The notes below the pieces were generated by a model that was not told the DNA's origin, searched no databases, and worked only from the letters and a program-made list of their open reading frames with translations. A DNA stretch of 64,000 nucleotides from Archangium lipolyticum. GTDB lineage: Bacteria; Myxococcota; Myxococcia; Myxococcales; Myxococcaceae. The translations under genes were made by a program, and so were the position numbers. The DNA lies in the NCBI RefSeq assembly GCF_024623785.1, contig NZ_JANKBZ010000003.1, positions 434,001 through 498,000 on the forward strand. The letters are read 5' to 3'. Shown piece by piece: positions 8,067 through 17,440 of the stretch (the first letter of the stretch is position 1; each line of letters starts with the position of its first letter).

Positions 8067-9371
8067 ATGACCTCGACCACCAACGCTTCACGCAAGCCCG
8101 CGACGTTCCTGCTGACGAGCTCGACCGCGCCAGGACACTTCCTGCGCATCCTCGACCTGGCGCAGCAGCTCACCTCCCGGGGCCACCGGGTGCTGGTCAA
8201 GGCGAAGGCCGCCGCCGCGGCCGAGGTGAAGGCCTCCGGCGCGGAGCACCTCCCCTACGAGCACCAGATGGATCTGCAGGACCTCACGGTGCTGGCGAAG
8301 AACGCCGAGCTGCCGCGATGGATGCCGAAGTTTCCCTTCTTCCTCGCGCAATTCCGCTTCATCGCCCAGGCGAACAACGTCCAGCTGGCGCGAGAGCTCG
8401 AGCCCGTGCTGCGGCGCGAGCAGGTGGACTGCGTGCTCTACGACTTCTTCGAGGTGGGGGCGGCCTGGGCGGCGGAGCGCGCCGGCATTCCCTGGGCGAG
8501 CGCGGGGAACCTGGGCACCATCCTCACGCGCGATGAGCTGCCGCTGATGTTCAGCGTGCAGCCGCCGATGCGGCATTTCAGCAAGGTGCCCGCGGTGGCG
8601 CACGGGTTCCTCAACCAGTTCCTGCCCCTGCGCGAGCCGCGGGTCCGGCTCGGCCTGCCGCCCTATACCGGCCGCACGGCGGACCTCATCCGGGCGATGG
8701 TCTCGCCCAGGCTCCACATCATCATGGCCCACCGGGGTCTGGCCGGAGACGTCCCGCTGCGCGACAACCAGGTCTTCGCCGGGCCGACGACCTTCAACGT
8801 GCCCACCAAGGCGCACCAGGAGGTGCCGCGCATCGATCCCGGGACCGTGGTCATCAGCACGACGACGACGCCCAAGGATGACGGCTTGTTCCGGAGGGTG
8901 CTGGAGGCCGTCGCGCCGATGAACGTCCCCGTCCTCGCCACGGCCGCGGGCGCCCAGGACATTCCGGTCGGACTCGGTGCCCATGTCCGCATCGAGCGGT
9001 ACGTCCCGCACGACACGGTGTTCCCCCAGGCGCGGGCGCTGATCACCCACGGTGGCTGGGGCGCGGTGGGGCGTGCCCTGACCTACGGGCTGCCCATGCT
9101 GGTCATCCCCCTCTTCGGCGACCAGCATCTGAACGCGGCGATGGTCGAGCGCGCGGGACTCGGGCGCCACCTGCCCCTGGACCAGGCGACGCCCGAGAGG
9201 ATCCGCGCCGAGTTGCAGACGCTCCTGGCGGACGAGAGCATCCGCGCCCGCGCACGGCGCTCCGCCGCCGAGATCAAACAGCTGAAGGAAGAGCAGGTCG
9301 CCGCCCAGGCACTCGAACGGCTCGCCATCGAGGGAAAAGCGGGCGCCACGGCCCGGGCCTCCGCGGCCTAG
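8067..9371 (+). CDS. GT1-family (MGT/UGT-like) glycosyltransferase
   Basis: 434 residues, GT-B fold of CAZy family GT1. The N-terminal acceptor domain begins FLLTSSTAPGHFLRILDLAQ, and the C-terminal donor domain carries the family signature around residues 325-365: THGGWGAVGRALTYGLPMLV followed by LFGDQHLNAAMVE. Such enzymes transfer sugars from UDP- or dTDP-sugars to macrolides, polyketides, sterols and xenobiotics. The upstream ATG at 8067 is preferred because sequence before it is the operator/promoter region. It is first in an operon with a DHA2 exporter (21 nt downstream) and UDP-glucose dehydrogenase, which suggests UDP-glucuronate as donor and export of the conjugate. Donor specificity cannot be proven from sequence. 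Confidence 0.88.
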   Translation: MTSTTNASRKPATFLLTSSTAPGHFLRILDLAQQLTSRGHRVLVKAKAAAAAEVKASGAEHLPYEHQMDLQDLTVLAKNAELPRWMPKFPFFLAQFRFIAQANNVQLARELEPVLRREQVDCVLYDFFEVGAAWAAERAGIPWASAGNLGTILTRDELPLMFSVQPPMRHFSKVPAVAHGFLNQFLPLREPRVRLGLPPYTGRTADLIRAMVSPRLHIIMAHRGLAGDVPLRDNQVFAGPTTFNVPTKAHQEVPRIDPGTVVISTTTTPKDDGLFRRVLEAVAPMNVPVLATAAGAQDIPVGLGAHVRIERYVPHDTVFPQARALITHGGWGAVGRALTYGLPMLVIPLFGDQHLNAAMVERAGLGRHLPLDQATPERIRAELQTLLADESIRARARRSAAEIKQLKEEQVAAQALERLAIEGKAGATARASAA

Positions 9372-9392
9372 CGACCGCCCAGGGTATCATCC

Positions 9393-11084
9393 ATGAATCT
9401 GACCGCTACCACCCCCGTGACGACGCCCGGCGAGCGCATCGATTACGCGAGTACGCTCTCGCCGCGCACGAAGGCGCTCGTCCTCGCGGGCGTGATGATG
9501 GGCCTGTTCCTGGCCGCGCTCGATCAGACGATCGTCGCCACGGCCCTGCCGCGCATCGTCGCCGAGCTCCAGGGCATGGAGCTCTTCGCGTGGACCTCGA
9601 CGTCCTACCTGCTCGCCAGCACCACCCTGGTGCCCATCTACGGCAAGCTGTCGGACAGCTTCGGCCGCAAGGCGGTCATCCTCGCGGGGATCGGCATCTT
9701 CCTGCTGGGCTCGGTGCTGTGCGGCCTGGCGGGCTCCATGCTCGCGCTGGTCATCTTCCGGGGCATCCAGGGGATGGGGGCGGCGGCGATCACCTCCACC
9801 GCCTTCGCCGTCCCGGCGGACCTGTTCGTCCCCGCCGAGCGGGCGCGCTACCAGGGCATCTTCGGCACGGTGTTCGCCGCCTCCAGCATCATCGGCCCCA
9901 TCCTGGGCGGCACGCTCACCGACACGGTGGGCTGGCGCTGGGTGTTCTTCATCAACCTGCCGCTCGGCGCCATCGCGGTCGCGTTCATCGTGGGCAAGAT
10001 GCCGCGCCTGCACAGCGGCGTCTCCAGCAAGGTGGACTGGCTCGGGGCCTTCCTGCTGATCGTCGCGACGGTGCCCTTCCTGCTCACGCTGAGGGGGGAT
10101 CGGCCGCTCGAGGCGTGGCTGTCGCCCGAGGTGCTCGGGATGCTGGCCCTGTCGCTGGTGGGGCTGGTGCTGTTCATCCTCGTCGAGCGGCGCACCCCGC
10201 ATGCGATCATCCCGTTCGCGCTGTTCCGGAGCCGGGTGTTCGTACAGATCTGCCTGACATCGGTGTGCACCGGCGCGGCGTTCTTCGCCGCCCTGCTCTT
10301 CCTGCCGGTCCTCGCCGTCAACGGGCTCGGCGCCACGGCCCGGAATGCGGGAGTGGCGATGATGCCGCTCACCGCCGCCGTGGTGCTGACGTCGCTGGTG
10401 ACGGCGCGCTGGGTGGCCCGCACCGGACGCTACAAGGTGGTCATCGTGGGCGGCCTCGTGATGCTGTGCCTGGGGTTGTTCCTGCTGAGCACGCTCTCGG
10501 TGGAGAGCACGCTCTGGGACATCGGCATGCGGACGTTCGTCTTCGGCTGCGGCATGGGTCCCGTGCTGCCGATGCTCACCCTGTCCATCCAGAACGCCGT
10601 GCCACCCGACCAGGTGGGCAGCGCCACGGCGGGGCGGCAGTTCTTCCAGCAGCTCGGGCAGGCCATGGGCAGCGCGGTCTTCGGCATCATCCTCACCAGC
10701 GCGCTGGCACATGCGCTCACGAACGAGCTCGAGCCCGTGCGCACGGAAGTGCCCGTGGCCATGCGCGAGCGGTTCGATCACTGGTTCGATCCGGTCCGTC
10801 TCCAGAAGGGCGGGATGGTGCGGGAGGGCCCGGGTGAGGACCACGGCACGGGCGGCGAACGCCTCATGGAGGAGGTGCGTGCGCTCGCGGTGGAGGAAAC
10901 GAAGGCGCGCGTGCTCGTCCGCGCTGGTCAGGAGGCGGTGAGCCGCTCGTTCGTCAAGGCGGTGACGCGCGTCTATGACTGGGCGCTGCCGCTGGGGCTG
11001 TGCGCGCTGCTGCTCGCCCTGTTCACCCGGGAGATCCCCCTGCGCAAGGCGAACCGTCCGGAGCCTCCCATCGTGAGCGAATAG
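9393..11084 (+). CDS. DHA2 (EmrB/QacA) family MFS drug exporter
   Basis: 563 residues with about 14 predicted membrane helices, the DHA2 layout. Diagnostic motifs: LDQTIVATALPRI in helix 1, motif A GKLSDSFGRKAVI after helix 2, and RGIQGMGAAAI in helix 4. A hydrophilic loop of roughly 90 residues (from about residue 450, after ALAHALTNELEP) precedes the final helix, somewhat longer than usual. These transporters use the proton gradient to expel drugs or lipids across the inner membrane. Gene order places it between a glycosyltransferase and UDP-glucose dehydrogenase, so glycosylated compounds are plausible cargo. Confidence 0.92.
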   Translation: MNLTATTPVTTPGERIDYASTLSPRTKALVLAGVMMGLFLAALDQTIVATALPRIVAELQGMELFAWTSTSYLLASTTLVPIYGKLSDSFGRKAVILAGIGIFLLGSVLCGLAGSMLALVIFRGIQGMGAAAITSTAFAVPADLFVPAERARYQGIFGTVFAASSIIGPILGGTLTDTVGWRWVFFINLPLGAIAVAFIVGKMPRLHSGVSSKVDWLGAFLLIVATVPFLLTLRGDRPLEAWLSPEVLGMLALSLVGLVLFILVERRTPHAIIPFALFRSRVFVQICLTSVCTGAAFFAALLFLPVLAVNGLGATARNAGVAMMPLTAAVVLTSLVTARWVARTGRYKVVIVGGLVMLCLGLFLLSTLSVESTLWDIGMRTFVFGCGMGPVLPMLTLSIQNAVPPDQVGSATAGRQFFQQLGQAMGSAVFGIILTSALAHALTNELEPVRTEVPVAMRERFDHWFDPVRLQKGGMVREGPGEDHGTGGERLMEEVRALAVEETKARVLVRAGQEAVSRSFVKAVTRVYDWALPLGLCALLLALFTREIPLRKANRPEPPIVSE

Positions 11085-11123
11085 AAAAACCTCGCCTCAT
11101 TCTTCAGCACCATAGGAAGCCAC

Positions 11124-12425
11124 ATGCATCTTGCTGTCATTGGAACGGGTTATGTCGGCCTCGTGGCCGGCGTGGGATTCGCCGACATCGGGAACGACGT
11201 CACCTGCGTGGACGTGGATGCGTCCAAGATCGAGCGCCTGAAGCGCGGTGAGGTCCCCATCTACGAGCCCGGGCTCGACACCCTCCTGGCCGCCAACGCG
11301 AAGGCCGGACGCCTGACGTTCTCGACCGACATCGCCGCGGCGATCCGCGCCGCCGAGGTCGTCATCATCGCCGTGGGCACGCCGCCCGCGGCGGACGGTT
11401 CCGCCGATCTGTCCGCGGTGTTCGCGGTGGCCGAGACGATCGGCAAGAACCTGAACGGCTTCAAGGTGGTGGTCACCAAGAGCACCGTGCCGGTGGGCAC
11501 CGCCGATCGCATCGAGGAGATCATCCGCCGCTATGCGGAGCAGCCCTTCGGCGTCGCGTCGAATCCGGAGTTCTTGAAGGAGGGAGCGGCGATCGAGGAC
11601 TTCATGAAGCCCGATCGCGTGGTGATCGGCTCGAACAACGCGCGAGCGCTCGAGGTGCTGCGGAGCCTGTACACCCCGCTCGTGCGCACGAGCGAGGACA
11701 TCCACACGATGGACGCGCGCTCGGCCGAGCTGACGAAGTACGCGGCCAACGCGATGCTCGCCACGCGCATCTCGTTCATGAACGACCTGGCGGTGCTCAG
11801 CGAGAAGCTGGGCGCGGACATCGAGCGGGTGCGCAAGGCGGTGGGGGCGGATCCGCGCGTGGGCCCGAAGTTCCTGTACCCGGGAGTGGGCTTCGGCGGC
11901 TCATGCTTCCCCAAGGACATCTCGGCGCTGCAGCACATCGGGCGGAGCGTGGGACACGAGCTCGAGGTGGTGCGCGCGGTCGAGTCCGTGAACAAGCGGC
12001 AGAAGCGGCTGCTGTTCGAGAAGCTCCGCCGTCACCTGGATGGAGCGCTCGAGGGCCGGACGGTGGCGGTGTGGGGGCTCGCCTTCAAGCCGCAGACCGA
12101 CGACATCCGCGAGGCGCCCGCGCTGGTGCTGATCCACGAGCTGCTCGAGGCCGGGGCCAGGGTGCGCGCGCACGATCCGGAGGCCATGGACAACGTGCGG
12201 GCGCTGCTCGGGGACCGCATCACGTATTGCGAGGACATGTACCAGGCGGCCGAGGGTGCCGACGCCCTCGCGCTCGTCACCGAGTGGCGGGAGTACCGGC
12301 AGCCGGACTTCGAACGCGTCAAACGCCTCATGAAGACCCCCGCGCTGCTCGACGGCCGCAACATCTGGAGTCCCCAGGAGCTGCGCGCGCTCGGCTTCTG
12401 GTACACCGGCATCGGGAGGCCATAA
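11124..12425 (+). CDS. ugd: UDP-glucose 6-dehydrogenase
   Basis: 433 residues, full length. Oxidises UDP-glucose to UDP-glucuronate with two NAD+. The N-terminal Rossmann motif is GTGYVGLVAGVGFADIGND, the substrate segment reads NPEFLKEGAAIEDFMKPDR, and the catalytic cysteine lies in GFGGSCFPKD; the C-terminal domain includes AVWGLAFKPQTDDIREAPA. All key residues are present. An AGGAAG ribosome site precedes the ATG. Ugd is usually found in capsule or exopolysaccharide clusters. Here its only neighbours are a GT1 transferase and a drug exporter under a TetR-type promoter, which favours a donor-supply role for small-molecule glucuronidation. Confidence 0.95.
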   Translation: MHLAVIGTGYVGLVAGVGFADIGNDVTCVDVDASKIERLKRGEVPIYEPGLDTLLAANAKAGRLTFSTDIAAAIRAAEVVIIAVGTPPAADGSADLSAVFAVAETIGKNLNGFKVVVTKSTVPVGTADRIEEIIRRYAEQPFGVASNPEFLKEGAAIEDFMKPDRVVIGSNNARALEVLRSLYTPLVRTSEDIHTMDARSAELTKYAANAMLATRISFMNDLAVLSEKLGADIERVRKAVGADPRVGPKFLYPGVGFGGSCFPKDISALQHIGRSVGHELEVVRAVESVNKRQKRLLFEKLRRHLDGALEGRTVAVWGLAFKPQTDDIREAPALVLIHELLEAGARVRAHDPEAMDNVRALLGDRITYCEDMYQAAEGADALALVTEWREYRQPDFERVKRLMKTPALLDGRNIWSPQELRALGFWYTGIGRP

Positions 12426-12438
12426 GCTGGGGCGTGAC

Positions 12439-12810
12439 ATGCTCCACCGCGTCGATCGAGTGCTCGCCTGGGGCCTCCTGGTCCTGGGCGTCATGCAGTG
12501 GGCCTCCACGCCCGTGTTCTTCCCCGTGATTCAGGAGCCGGCCTTCTGGTGGTTCAATGGAGGCACGACGCTGCTCTTCACGGGGATCTTCCACCTGCTG
12601 AGGATCCACCATGGGCACGTGCTCCCCGTGCTGCGCACCGTGGCGCTGGGGGTGACGATCCTCCAGGACGTCTTCTGGGCCGCCATGGTGGTGGGCCTCT
12701 GGGAGAAGTTCGCGCGCCTGCCCGGGACCTTCACCGCGCCCGTCTTCCTGCTCGCACTCACGGCGACCACGCTCGCCCGCCCCGCGAGGGGCACCCCCCT
12801 CCCCTCTTGA
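12439..12810 (+). CDS. Small four-helix membrane protein at operon end
   Basis: 123 residues starting 13 nt after ugd. About four hydrophobic helices: VLAWGLLVLGVMQW, WWFNGGTTLLFTGIFHLL, VLPVLRTVALGVTILQDVF and TFTAPVFLLALTATTL. No enzymatic motif. Not assigned to a named family with confidence; it resembles uncharacterised small integral membrane proteins of myxobacteria. Its place at the end of the GT1-MFS-ugd operon and its convergent end 13 nt from the kinase-WD40 gene argue it is a real gene. It could be an accessory to efflux or sense membrane perturbation. Confidence 0.75.
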   Translation: MLHRVDRVLAWGLLVLGVMQWASTPVFFPVIQEPAFWWFNGGTTLLFTGIFHLLRIHHGHVLPVLRTVALGVTILQDVFWAAMVVGLWEKFARLPGTFTAPVFLLALTATTLARPARGTPLPS

Positions 12811-12823
12811 GCAACTCCGTAGG

Positions 12824-15800
12824 TCAATGCCAGGAACCCGCTGGCGGCTCGTCGCTCGTGAAGGACATCAGCCAGGCGCGCAGCTCCTCCGGCGTCCAGG
12901 GCAGCTCGTCCGGCCAGAGCCGGATGCTACCGTCCTGCCCCGTGGACGCGAGCGTCTTGCCGTCCGGGAAGAAGGCCACCGCCTCCACCTGCCCCATGTG
13001 GCCTCGCAGTGCACGGCTCTCCCCGGTGGCCAGGTCCCACAGCCGCACGGTCTTGTCCAGGCTCGCCGAGGCCAGGCGCGTTCCATCCGGCGAGAAGGCG
13101 AGGTCCAGGACATCGCCCTGGTGCCCTCGCGGCAAGGGGCGCGGCTCTCCCGTTCGTCCGTCCCAGAGCATGACGCGGCCATCCTTCTGGTTGCGGCTGG
13201 CCACCACATCCCCCAGCGGCGAGTAGCTCAGCTCCAGCACGCCTCCCCCACTCGACTCCTGGCGGCGGCGTTGGCCACTTCGCACCTCCCAGAAGATCAC
13301 GAGCTGATCCATTCCGCCCGTGACGAGCAGATCGCCCTTCGGGGAGAAGGCCACGGCGCGCACGGCGTCCTGATGACCGAGCAGACTCCGGAACCCGCCC
13401 GTGGTCACGTCCCACAGCCCCACTTCCTTGTCCTCGCCCGCGGAGGCAAGGTGCTCGCCGTCGGGTGAGAACGCGAGCTGCCACACCTTCCCTCCGTGTG
13501 CTCCGAGACGGTGTTCCTTCCCCGAGGCGGGCTCCCACAGCCGCACCTCTCCGTTCTCATCCGCCGTGGCGAGCCGCTGTCCATCCCGCGAGAAGGCAAC
13601 CGCCGTGACGCGGGCCTCATGTCTTGGCGGGAGTGGCCACTCCTTCCCGGTGGCGGAGGCGAACAGGTGGAGCCGTCCATCGAGTCCACCGGCGGCCAGC
13701 CACTGGCCATCCTGGGAGAAGCTCATCGCGCCCGGGGCGAAGCCGGGCGCCTCCAGCAGGGGTTTCCCCGAGGAGGCCTCGAGGAGCCGCAGGACTCCCT
13801 GCTCGGACAGCGAAGCCATCCGCTGGCCTTCGGAGGAGAGCAGTAGCGAGACCTGGGGGTCGGAACCCGCCGTGAGCACACGGTGGAGCTTCGCCTCCAT
13901 GGAGAACACGCGCACCTGCCCGGTGTAGCTGGCAACGGCCAGCCGCCGGTCATCCGGGGAGAACAGGACGAGGTGGGCTTGTTGCCGGGGCCCGCGCAGC
14001 ACGCGGGGCTCTCCGGTCGCCAGTTCCCAGAGGACCGCGGTCCGGTCGGCGCTGGCCGAGGCCAGGTAGCGGCCATCCGAGGTGACGTCCAGGCTGTTGA
14101 CGAGCCCCTCGTGGTGGTGGAGCTCCCGCGTCTGGCCGGTGGCGGAGTCGAGCAGCCGGATCACCCCCTCCTGGGTACCGATCGCCACCCAGGAGGTACC
14201 CGGGATGAAGGCGAGCGCCGTCCCGATGCCGAGGTTGCGTGCGAGCAGCTGTCCCTCGGTGGTTCCCGGCTTCCAGGCGTGGAGCTCTCCCCGCATGTCC
14301 ACCGTGAAGAGGCGGCCATCCGCGGAGAACCCCCCCACGATGGGGCGGGCCTGCTTCAACACCTGGAAGGAACCCGTCTCCACGTCTCCCAGGGCCGAGA
14401 GGGCGTTGCGATGGCCTCGCACGAACACCCAGGAGCCGGACGGCGAGACCAACAGCTCCTCGATGCCCTGGACACCCGTGTGGAACGTGCGGGTCTCACC
14501 CGTGGCCAGGTCCCAGCGGTGCAGCACGTCATCACTCTGGGAGGCGGCGAGCAGGCACCGGCCCTGACAACCTACCGTGAGCGCCGAGACGGGACCCGGG
14601 AGGGATGGGAAGACCTTGACCGCGACCTTGCCGTCCCTGGCGTTGGGGTTCCACTGGAGCAGGACTCCATCCTTGTCGCTGGAGATGAAGCCCTGGCCCT
14701 CCGGGAGCATCCGGATCCTCCACACCTCGTCGGAGTGACCGTGCAGGACCCGGTGTTCCCTGCCCAGCTCGAGGTCCCAGACACGCAGCGTGCGATCGTC
14801 GCTGGCGGAGACGAGATACCTGCCATCGGCCGTGAAGGCGATGTCGTTGACGTGCTGGGTGTGGCCGCGCAGCACCCGGGCGAAACCCTGGGCCTGGGCA
14901 TTGGCCGCGATCGTCCGCGCCACCGACCACTTCTCGAAGCCGGGCGAGAGCTGCCGCAGCGAGTCGAGAGAATCGTTGGGCGCCTCATCCACCATGTCCC
15001 GCGCCTGGGTCAACAGGAGCTCGTCGGACTGGGCCTGCGCCTGCCGCCGGGCCTCCTGGGCGTCATCCCGCTCGGCCCTGACCTGGCGGAAGCTCTCCGC
15101 GCCCAGGGCGGCGAGCAGCACCAGGGCCACCGCCGTGACCATCACCGTGGCCCGGTAGCGCCGCACGAAGCGGCGCAGCAGCTCCATCCGCGAGTACTGG
15201 TAGGCTCCGACGATCTGTCCCGTCTGGAAGCGCCGCAGATCCTCCGCCATCTCGCGCGCGGTGGCGTAGCGATCGGCGGGGTTGCGCGCCATCGCCTTGG
15301 TCACGATGGCCAGCAGATCCCCCGGGATGCAGTCCTGGATGCTGGCCAGGGGTGGCGGTGGGCCCTTCATCACCCGCGCCAGCACCTGATCCGAGGTCGT
15401 CCCATCGTAGGGACGGGAGCCCGCGAGCAGGTGGTAGAGGATGGCCCCCAGGGCGTAGACGTCGGCGCGCTCGTCCACGGGCTGGCCCGCGGCCTGCTCC
15501 GGAGGCATGTACGCGGGTGTCCCCATCACCGTGCCGACCCGGGTCATGGCGCCGTCCATGGCGGCCCCCACGGGGACGGGGGCATCCGTGGACGCCGTGT
15601 GCTCCGCGCGCGAGAGATCCTTGGCCAGACCCCAGTCGATGACCACCGTCTCGCCGAACCCTCCCACCAGGATGTTGGCCGGCTTGAGGTCCCGGTGGAT
15701 GATGCGCTCGGAGTGCGCGTAGGCGATGGCCTCGGCCACCGCGAGCACGTGGGGCAACAGGGCCAGCCGCGCCTCCAACGTCTTGCACTCGGAGACGACG

Positions 15801-16225
15801 TCCGCCAGCGAGCGTCCGGAGACGAGCTTCATCGAGTAGAAGAGCTCGCCGTCCGGCCAGCGTCCCGCCTCGTGCACCGGCACGATGGCGGGGTGTTGCA
15901 GACGGGCGGTGACGAACGCCTCGGTCATGAAGCGGGACTCGGCCTCCGGCGAGGGCGAGAGCATCTGCTTGAGGGCCACGGGCCGGCCGAGCCGCAGATC
16001 CCTGGCGCGGAGGATGCGGCCGATGCCGCCGTGCGCGAGCTCCCCCTCGATGGCGTAGTGCGCGGGGTCCACCACGGGCAGCAGGTGACCTGGCGGAGGT
16101 GGCTCCAGACACGAGGAAGAGGACGCCCGCAGCGTGGGCGCATCCCCGATGCCGGAGGCGTCCTGAGCGCGGTCGGGGTCGGTGGGTACACCCATCCCCT
16201 CATCCACGGGTCTGGCCTGGCTCAT
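12824..16225 (-). CDS. Ser/Thr protein kinase with C-terminal WD40 propellers
   Basis: 1133 residues. A PknB-type kinase domain occupies about residues 57-335: catalytic-site lysine in RPVALKQML, HRDLKPANIL catalytic loop, metal-binding motif DWG instead of DFG (IDWGLAKD), and MGTPAYMPPEQA in the activation segment. One transmembrane helix follows (YRATVMVTAVALVLLAALGA), then a coiled stretch, then about 16 WD40-type repeats (for example GHQGDVLDLAFSPDGTRLA) forming probably two propellers in the periplasm or outside. Several middle blades are degenerate. All kinase residues look intact. It may integrate a protein-binding propeller with intracellular phosphorylation. It lies 144 nt downstream of the trigger-factor-like gene in the same direction, so co-transcription is possible. 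Confidence 0.92.
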   Translation of the reverse strand: MSQARPVDEGMGVPTDPDRAQDASGIGDAPTLRASSSSCLEPPPPGHLLPVVDPAHYAIEGELAHGGIGRILRARDLRLGRPVALKQMLSPSPEAESRFMTEAFVTARLQHPAIVPVHEAGRWPDGELFYSMKLVSGRSLADVVSECKTLEARLALLPHVLAVAEAIAYAHSERIIHRDLKPANILVGGFGETVVIDWGLAKDLSRAEHTASTDAPVPVGAAMDGAMTRVGTVMGTPAYMPPEQAAGQPVDERADVYALGAILYHLLAGSRPYDGTTSDQVLARVMKGPPPPLASIQDCIPGDLLAIVTKAMARNPADRYATAREMAEDLRRFQTGQIVGAYQYSRMELLRRFVRRYRATVMVTAVALVLLAALGAESFRQVRAERDDAQEARRQAQAQSDELLLTQARDMVDEAPNDSLDSLRQLSPGFEKWSVARTIAANAQAQGFARVLRGHTQHVNDIAFTADGRYLVSASDDRTLRVWDLELGREHRVLHGHSDEVWRIRMLPEGQGFISSDKDGVLLQWNPNARDGKVAVKVFPSLPGPVSALTVGCQGRCLLAASQSDDVLHRWDLATGETRTFHTGVQGIEELLVSPSGSWVFVRGHRNALSALGDVETGSFQVLKQARPIVGGFSADGRLFTVDMRGELHAWKPGTTEGQLLARNLGIGTALAFIPGTSWVAIGTQEGVIRLLDSATGQTRELHHHEGLVNSLDVTSDGRYLASASADRTAVLWELATGEPRVLRGPRQQAHLVLFSPDDRRLAVASYTGQVRVFSMEAKLHRVLTAGSDPQVSLLLSSEGQRMASLSEQGVLRLLEASSGKPLLEAPGFAPGAMSFSQDGQWLAAGGLDGRLHLFASATGKEWPLPPRHEARVTAVAFSRDGQRLATADENGEVRLWEPASGKEHRLGAHGGKVWQLAFSPDGEHLASAGEDKEVGLWDVTTGGFRSLLGHQDAVRAVAFSPKGDLLVTGGMDQLVIFWEVRSGQRRRQESSGGGVLELSYSPLGDVVASRNQKDGRVMLWDGRTGEPRPLPRGHQGDVLDLAFSPDGTRLASASLDKTVRLWDLATGESRALRGHMGQVEAVAFFPDGKTLASTGQDGSIRLWPDELPWTPEELRAWLMSFTSDEPPAGSWH

Positions 16226-16369
16226 GATCCACTCCCTGTCACTTCCGGATCATTGATGAAGTGCCAACTTCCATGACCCGCTGCCGATTCAGGGTACTCA
16301 TACCCCATTCCGGGGACCACGAGGTGGGCCGCGTCTACTTCATGGAGCGGAGCGGCCCTCGAGTCGAAG

Positions 16370-17410
16370 TCAGGCCGCCATGCGGACGCTGGCCCGGCTC
16401 ATGACGTGCTCCACGGCCGTGAGGTGCCAGGCCACCTGATCGATCCGGGCCAGGTTCTGGGGCTCGGCGCCCAGGGCGGCGACCACCTGTTCCACCGGCA
16501 GTCCGGCGGCGTTCGCCTCGTCCCGGATGAGCTTCTCCACCTTCTCCCGGCTCGGGGTCACCCCGTCCCGCTTGCAGATGGCGCCCAGGGCCAGGGCGAT
16601 GCGCAGCCGCAGCTCCACCTCGGCCCGCGTCGACTCGTCCCGCAGCCACGCGCGGAGCGACGCCTCCCGGAGCGCCTCATCGAAGCCAAGCCTGCTCATC
16701 GCGCGGCCCTCGCTGGTGCTCCAACGGCGGCGGATCTCCTCGTCGATGAGCTCGGCGGGGACCTTCACCCGGGTGCGCGCGGCCACCGTGGCCAGCACCT
16801 GCCGCTGGACCTGGCACAGCAGCAACTGCGTGGCCTCCGCCTCCATCTGCCGCAGGACGGCACGCGTGGCCTGCGCGAGTGTGTCGCCGTAGCCGAAGGC
16901 CCGCAGGAAGGCGGGGCTGCTCAGCTCGGGATAGGTCACCTCACGTGCCCCCTTGAGTTGCAGGGAGAAGCGCGCGGGAGCCCCCCGCAGGGACTCGACC
17001 GGGTAGTCGCCGGGCAGGGTGATATCCACGGCGAGATTCTCCCGGGGCGAACGGCCCACGAGCGCTTCGTAGAGCCCGGGCAGCAGGGGCTCGGGCGCCA
17101 GGGTCATCCACACGTCGGTGCGCAGGCTGAAGGGGATGAGCTCGCCGCGGCTGTAGCCCACGATGTCGAACAGGATCTCGTCCCCCCACGCCAGCTTCTC
17201 GCTGGGATAGCGGTAGCGCTCGGTGGCCAGGGGGCGCGCCAGCTCCAGGAAGCGCTCCTGGACCTGCTCCGGGGTGAACGCCGCCGGGGGGGAGAGCGTG
17301 ATGGAGAGCCCCTCGAGCGAGGGCGCCTCCACCTGGGGCAGGGACATCGACAGCGAGAGATCGTCCTGCTCGTACGACGCGGCCAACTGCGGAATCACGA
17401 TGGAGCTCAT
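16370..17410 (-). CDS. Trigger-factor-like chaperone without ribosome-binding domain
   Basis: 346 residues. Residues about 75-162 match the FKBP-type PPIase domain of trigger factor (GDEILFDIVGYSRGELIPF, LPGLYEALVGRSPRENLAVD, LPGDYPVESLRGAPARFSL). Residues 165-345 look like the helical trigger-factor C-terminal/SurA-like chaperone arms (VPAELIDEEIRRR). The N-terminal ribosome-docking domain with its GFRxGxxP signature is absent; instead about 70 residues of unrelated sequence lead in. It is therefore not the housekeeping tig. It starts 31 nt after the stop of the hairpin/11-mer-repeat protein, which suggests a dedicated, post-translational chaperone for that neighbour. No signal peptide, so cytoplasmic. 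Confidence 0.75.
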   Translation of the reverse strand: MSSIVIPQLAASYEQDDLSLSMSLPQVEAPSLEGLSITLSPPAAFTPEQVQERFLELARPLATERYRYPSEKLAWGDEILFDIVGYSRGELIPFSLRTDVWMTLAPEPLLPGLYEALVGRSPRENLAVDITLPGDYPVESLRGAPARFSLQLKGAREVTYPELSSPAFLRAFGYGDTLAQATRAVLRQMEAEATQLLLCQVQRQVLATVAARTRVKVPAELIDEEIRRRWSTSEGRAMSRLGFDEALREASLRAWLRDESTRAEVELRLRIALALGAICKRDGVTPSREKVEKLIRDEANAAGLPVEQVVAALGAEPQNLARIDQVAWHLTAVEHVMSRASVRMAA

Positions 17411-17440
17411 GGCGTCACCCTTGGGAACACGGAGGCGGAA

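Noticed and set aside
11124-12425. Capsule or exopolysaccharide cluster based on ugd
   Set aside because: No polymerase, flippase, priming transferase or other sugar-nucleotide genes are nearby; neighbours are a GT1 transferase and a drug exporter.
16370-17410. Housekeeping trigger factor (tig)
   Set aside because: The N-terminal ribosome-binding domain and the tig-clpP-clpX context are missing; only the PPIase and C-terminal parts match.
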